A stretch of 9,255 bases of DNA from assembly GCA_031271275.1 (NCBI GenBank), contig JAISWA010000030.1, forward strand, positions 1 through 9,255, read 5' to 3'. The translations under genes were made by a program, and so were the position numbers. Below, in pieces: positions 6,353-9,255 of the stretch (position 1 is the first letter of the stretch; each line of letters starts with the position of its first letter). Under the pieces are notes generated by a model, which was given only the letters and a program-made list of their open reading frames with translations, searched no databases and was not told the DNA's origin. The stretch comes from Clostridiales bacterium. GTDB lineage: Bacteria; Bacillota; Clostridia; Lachnospirales; WQUN01.

Positions 6353-7150
6353 ATGGGCAGTAAAAATGGGGATTCCAACGCAACAATCGTCTCGGTGGCG
6401 GACGCCTTGTCGCAAGATTATGGGGTTTTTGACCGGCAGCCGCATTCCACCGTAAAAGATATGCTTAGCTTTTTACGCAGCAGCGTGAGGGATAACGGTT
6501 TTGAAACCATACTGGATATTGGGTGCGGCGTCGGAAGCGTTACGCGATTAATCGCCGGTTTTTTTGATAAATCACAAATTATCGGGGTGGATATCTCCCG
6601 GGAAATGCTCAACAAGGCGGATAACATTCGTATGCCCAACCTGCGTTATGTTTTGGCGGACGCTTCCGGTTTACCCTTTGAGAAAAGCACCGTGTCCTGC
6701 GCGGTCTTAATCAATTCATGGCATCTGATGCGCGACAGAACCGCTGTCGTAAACGAACTGCGCAGGGTTCTTGCCCCAAACGGGACAGTCATGGTGGTGG
6801 GAATAGAAAGAGATAAGCTTAAATATGAGTTCTTTCATCAGCAACTGCCGAATTTTCACAAAAAGGATTATCAGCAGCATGATTCGTTGGATTCGTTAAT
6901 CAGCCGGTTTAATGAAAACGGGTTTACCTATACGGACAGTAAAACTTACGCGTATTCCACCCGGATAGGGAACGCGGAAGAAACGCTGTCTTTTTTGGTG
7001 AGAAAGCCGTTTTTCAGTTTAAGACTGCTGACGGACGAGGAATTTGAAAGCGACCTTAGGCATTTTCGCCGGTGGTTAGCGGAATCCGAAATCAAAGAGA
7101 CGGTAAAAAACGGCGTAAGCACGTTAGCGATATTTAAGAAAGAAGGTTAG
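6353..7150 (+). CDS. Class I SAM-dependent methyltransferase
   Basis: A 265-residue soluble protein that should transfer a methyl group from S-adenosylmethionine; the acceptor is unknown. The Rossmann fold is clear: motif I is D55-IGCGVGS, motif II is the strand ending V79-D80 (IIGVDIS, acidic residue for the ribose), then ADASGLPF and the helix-strand pair LRRVLAPNGTVMVVG. This is the Methyltransf_11/25 (UbiE-like) pattern. The C-terminal part (about 160-265) is not typical of quinone methylases and may set substrate choice. The start has a strong AAAAGGAAGG ribosome site. It is the first gene of a two-gene unit with the membrane protein 6 bp downstream, and divergent from the MFS gene. It is more AT-rich than the chitinase and transporter genes. 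Small-molecule, lipid or antibiotic methylation are all possible. Confidence 0.85.
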   Translation: MGSKNGDSNATIVSVADALSQDYGVFDRQPHSTVKDMLSFLRSSVRDNGFETILDIGCGVGSVTRLIAGFFDKSQIIGVDISREMLNKADNIRMPNLRYVLADASGLPFEKSTVSCAVLINSWHLMRDRTAVVNELRRVLAPNGTVMVVGIERDKLKYEFFHQQLPNFHKKDYQQHDSLDSLISRFNENGFTYTDSKTYAYSTRIGNAEETLSFLVRKPFFSLRLLTDEEFESDLRHFRRWLAESEIKETVKNGVSTLAIFKKEG

Positions 7151-7156
7151 ACGCGT

Positions 7157-7834
7157 ATGCCGCAAGGGAATCATATACTGGTTAAACTGTTGAACAAATA
7201 CGACAAAATAATCGCCTATGCCTTTTTAGCGGCGAGTTTGTGTTGGGAAATAAGTTCAATCATTTTTCCCGATATGCCGGATAATGTGCCCATGATACTG
7301 TTGGCGGTAGGGCTGCTCGCTTTCTTCCGTTCCATCAACAGCGCGCTGTCCCACCTGCACGCGAATGTTAACGCGGTCAGTATAACGGACGGGATTCAAC
7401 AGGTGGTGCGCTCCTCCGCGTTACATAAAGAATTTAACGTGCTCGCCAATGACGGAATACGGTACTATCACGTATTGTCCGAGTTGGGGCGTCACATTGA
7501 ATTTCTGCGCGTTGCGGTCTATGATGACGCGCAGTTGGATAAATGGGTATCATTGTACACGCGCCAATTGGTCGGGAAATTGATTGTCAAAAAAATGCCG
7601 ACCCGTCCAATGTTTCATATGTGTTTCGGCGAGAGTATGGTTCTGTTTGGCGGCTTTAAAATAGAAGGCGGCAAAATGTCCGCCGGGACTAATATTTGTA
7701 TCGATAACACCACACGCGATACGGCGGCGTTTATTGAATGCTGCCGAACCATGTTCAACAGCGCCTTCGGTTCTTCCGATGAGGTTATTTTCAATTCCGA
7801 ATCGCCGGGGCAGGGGACAAAACCCCGTCCGTAA
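7157..7834 (+). CDS. Unrecognised membrane protein with two N-terminal helices and a possible degenerate PLD-like domain
   Basis: A 225-residue protein I do not recognise by family. Residues about 18-37 and 44-60 are hydrophobic helices, likely a hairpin that anchors the remaining 160 residues on the cytoplasmic side. That domain has an FLRVAVYDD strand, then PMFH154MCFGE159S with the following VLFGG and a C-terminal helix FIECCRTMFNSAF. The order recalls phospholipase-D-like sensor domains, but the HxKxxxxD motif is not present (no Lys, Glu in place of Asp), so any such domain would be non-catalytic. This is a weak resemblance. The ATG follows the methyltransferase stop by 6 bp, with an AGAAGG ribosome site inside the end of that gene, so the two are probably translated together. 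The tail (about 216-225) is Pro/Gly-rich and disordered-looking. Confidence 0.6.
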   Translation: MPQGNHILVKLLNKYDKIIAYAFLAASLCWEISSIIFPDMPDNVPMILLAVGLLAFFRSINSALSHLHANVNAVSITDGIQQVVRSSALHKEFNVLANDGIRYYHVLSELGRHIEFLRVAVYDDAQLDKWVSLYTRQLVGKLIVKKMPTRPMFHMCFGESMVLFGGFKIEGGKMSAGTNICIDNTTRDTAAFIECCRTMFNSAFGSSDEVIFNSESPGQGTKPRP

Positions 7835-7868
7835 TTTTCCCCCGCCCCCGCGACATGGCAAATTCCTA

Positions 7869-8717
7869 TCAGCCCTTCACCGCTCCGGCGGTCATGCCCT
7901 TGATAAACTGCCGGCTCATGGCGAGGTACAGCGCCAACACGGGAATGGACGACAGCGTCAGCACGGCGAGCACCTTAGACCAGTCCGTCTGATACTGCCC
8001 GAACAGCCTCGTAACGCCCAACAGCAGTGTCTTGGATTTTTCGTCGCTTATAAAAATCAGCGGGAACCACAAATCGTTCCAAAACGGAACAAGGTTGTAT
8101 ATTGCCACGCTTGCAAGCGCGGGTTTAAGCATGGGGACAATAATCCGTATCAGGGTCTGAAAGCGGCCGCACCCGTCCATAAACGCGGCTTCGGAAAGCT
8201 CGAGCGGTATTTGCCGTATAAACTCCGTCAGCACAAAAATCGCGATGGGAATGCCCATTGCCACATAAATAGGCACAAGCCCCCAGATGGTGTTCATCAG
8301 GTTCAGCGTCTTAACAATTTCCAAGAGCCTGATGGACGCGATTTTGATGGGCATCATCATTCCCGCGATAAATATAAAATAAAGCAGGTTTGACCATCTT
8401 CCGCTCCACTTGGCAAGCGCGTAGGACGCCAACGTGCCGAGCAGCAGCATGAGGAACAGCGAGAGCAGCACCACGATAAAGCTGTTCTTAAAATACCCGA
8501 GGAAGTCGCCGCTGGATAAAACGTCGGTGTAGTTGGATAAATTCCACGTTTCGGGCAGGCCGAAGGTGTTGGTGTAAATACTGCGTTTATCCTTGAAGGA
8601 GTTAATCAGCATGATGTAAAGCGGGAACAGTACGACCACCAACCACACGCTTAGCGTGACGTGGGAGCCGATGCGCATGTTCCGGACTTTCAGCGATTTT
8701 GGTTTTTTCGTGTTCAT
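7869..8717 (-). CDS. Carbohydrate ABC transporter permease, MalG-like (CUT1)
   Basis: A 282-residue inner-membrane permease, one of the two channel subunits of a CUT1 sugar importer. It has about six hydrophobic segments beginning at residue 20, the MalG-type N-terminal loop with SFKDKRSIY, and the EAA loop that docks the ATPase, E176-AAFMDG to P195 with the conserved Gly and Pro. The end FIKGMTAGAVKG is the standard MalG-family C-terminus. The frame is open further upstream, but the ATG at 8717 is chosen because it follows a GGAGG site by 9 bp and lies 4 bp after the stop of the partner permease. Sugar specificity is unknown; chitin oligosaccharides are a guess from the nearby chitinase. The gene is convergent with the membrane-protein gene, with only 34 bp between stops. 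Confidence 0.93.
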   Translation of the reverse strand: MNTKKPKSLKVRNMRIGSHVTLSVWLVVVLFPLYIMLINSFKDKRSIYTNTFGLPETWNLSNYTDVLSSGDFLGYFKNSFIVVLLSLFLMLLLGTLASYALAKWSGRWSNLLYFIFIAGMMMPIKIASIRLLEIVKTLNLMNTIWGLVPIYVAMGIPIAIFVLTEFIRQIPLELSEAAFMDGCGRFQTLIRIIVPMLKPALASVAIYNLVPFWNDLWFPLIFISDEKSKTLLLGVTRLFGQYQTDWSKVLAVLTLSSIPVLALYLAMSRQFIKGMTAGAVKG

Positions 8718-8721
8718 GCCG

Positions 8722-9255
8722 TCACCCCTCCGTCCTGGTTTTATTGAGAATAAACATCGAAACCACGGCAAGCATGATGAAAGTCACCGTCGCGATGGTC
8801 GCGCCCATATCGGGGTTGGGTATGGCGACGGGGTGCTGCCCCGCGATACCGATGCGGTAGAACAGCGTGCCCAACAGGTCGGTTGAGTAGGCGGGCGCGC
8901 CGTTGGCGGTTTCGGTGGCGAATACGATGTCAAAGGCGTTAAAGTTGTTTACGAAGGTAAGTATCGTAATCATGCCCACCACCGGCATGATAAGCGGCAG
9001 TTTGATATAGCGGAAAACCTGCCAACCGTTGGCGCCTTCAATGTCCGCCGCTTCGTAAATATCTTCGCTTATGCCTTGCAGCGCCGCGACAAACATCATG
9101 GTGGGTATGCCCATCCACTGCCAACTGGAAATCAGCCCCACCGCCGTAAGGGCGGTGCTCTCCTGACCGAGCCACGGCTGAGCGAGCTGCTCAAGGCCGA
9201 TGGCGGAAAGCAGCCCCCTTGACCAAATGGGGTTAAGCAAAAGTTTCCAGAGATA
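8722..9255 (-). CDS. Carbohydrate ABC transporter permease, MalF-like (CUT1), 5' end outside window
   Basis: The C-terminal 177 residues of the partner permease; the reading frame stays open to the right edge (last codons in the window read YLWKL), so no start is assigned. It shows the EAA loop YEAADIEGANGWQVFRYIKLP, the preceding WMGIPTMMFVAALQGI segment and the final helix with FILNKTR, all typical of MalF/UgpA-type subunits. The stop is 4 bp before the MalG-like start, and the downstream ribosome site lies within this gene, so the two subunits are co-translated. A sugar-binding protein gene is expected further upstream, outside the window, as in most CUT1 operons. Confidence 0.92.
   Translation of the reverse strand, partial: YLWKLLLNPIWSRGLLSAIGLEQLAQPWLGQESTALTAVGLISSWQWMGIPTMMFVAALQGISEDIYEAADIEGANGWQVFRYIKLPLIMPVVGMITILTFVNNFNAFDIVFATETANGAPAYSTDLLGTLFYRIGIAGQHPVAIPNPDMGATIATVTFIMLAVVSMFILNKTRTEG

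Noticed and set aside
6227..6445. N-terminal extension of the MFS frame by 73 residues
   Set aside because: The extension is hydrophilic, unlike MFS starts, overlaps the divergent methyltransferase gene and both promoters, and the ATG at 6226 has its own ribosome site and leads straight into the first helix.
7807..7838. Possible terminator after the membrane-protein gene
   Set aside because: The GGGG/CCCC stem is only 4 bp, competes with a GGAC/GTCC pairing and is followed by just four T residues after a gap.
7734..8393. 219-residue plus-strand open frame across the membrane-protein end and the ABC permease
   Set aside because: It is the shadow of the permease gene, rich in His, Arg and Gln, with no recognisable domain, and spans a gene boundary.
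8718..8771. Upstream start for the MalG-like permease
   Set aside because: The extra 18 residues would overlap the partner permease by about 50 bp and lack a ribosome site; the ATG at 8717 has GGAGG at 9 bp.

Overview
The window looks like chromosomal DNA from an anaerobic, low-to-mid-GC Gram-positive bacterium of the Clostridia type. The grounds are an S-layer-homology-like (SLH) surface chitinase, AGGAGG-like ribosome sites, an Rpn/PD-(D/E)XK transposase-family gene, and a CUT1 sugar ABC transporter. This placement is an inference from protein style; no rRNA or other marker gene is present. No complete mobile element, tRNA, CRISPR array or phage gene was seen.

Layout. Positions 1-199 hold a broken second copy of part of the neighbouring Rpn-family nuclease gene, interrupted by a roughly 94-bp insert made mostly of two hairpins. 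The intact nuclease gene (254-1078, minus) follows. An intergenic region of 176 bp carries outward-facing promoters and a long stem-loop. Next is a plus-strand pair: a 900-residue secreted GH18 chitinase (SLH-like region, beta-repeat region, GH18 domain, two CBM5/12-type modules) and, 3 bp later, a 368-residue unsignalled protein that looks like a TIM-barrel glycosidase of no named family. The second gene meets a minus-strand MFS permease tail to tail, with a 26-bp overlap of the coding ends.

The MFS gene is divergent from a methyltransferase gene. Their shared 126-bp intergenic region contains two perfect palindromes (13 and 17 bp) lying on the promoter elements, which is the clearest regulatory signal in the window. 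The methyltransferase is followed after 6 bp by an unrecognised two-helix membrane protein with a possible degenerate PLD-like domain. The right end is a minus-strand sugar ABC transporter operon: a complete MalG-like permease and the 3' part of a MalF-like permease that runs off the window.

How the genes may work together. The chitinase would cut chitin at the cell surface. The MFS permease and the ABC transporter are candidates for taking up sugars, and the 368-residue protein could act on imported products. This chitin-use reading is an inference from neighbourhood only. The nuclease gene and the methyltransferase/membrane-protein pair are visibly more AT-rich than the chitinase and transporter genes, which suggests separate acquisition.
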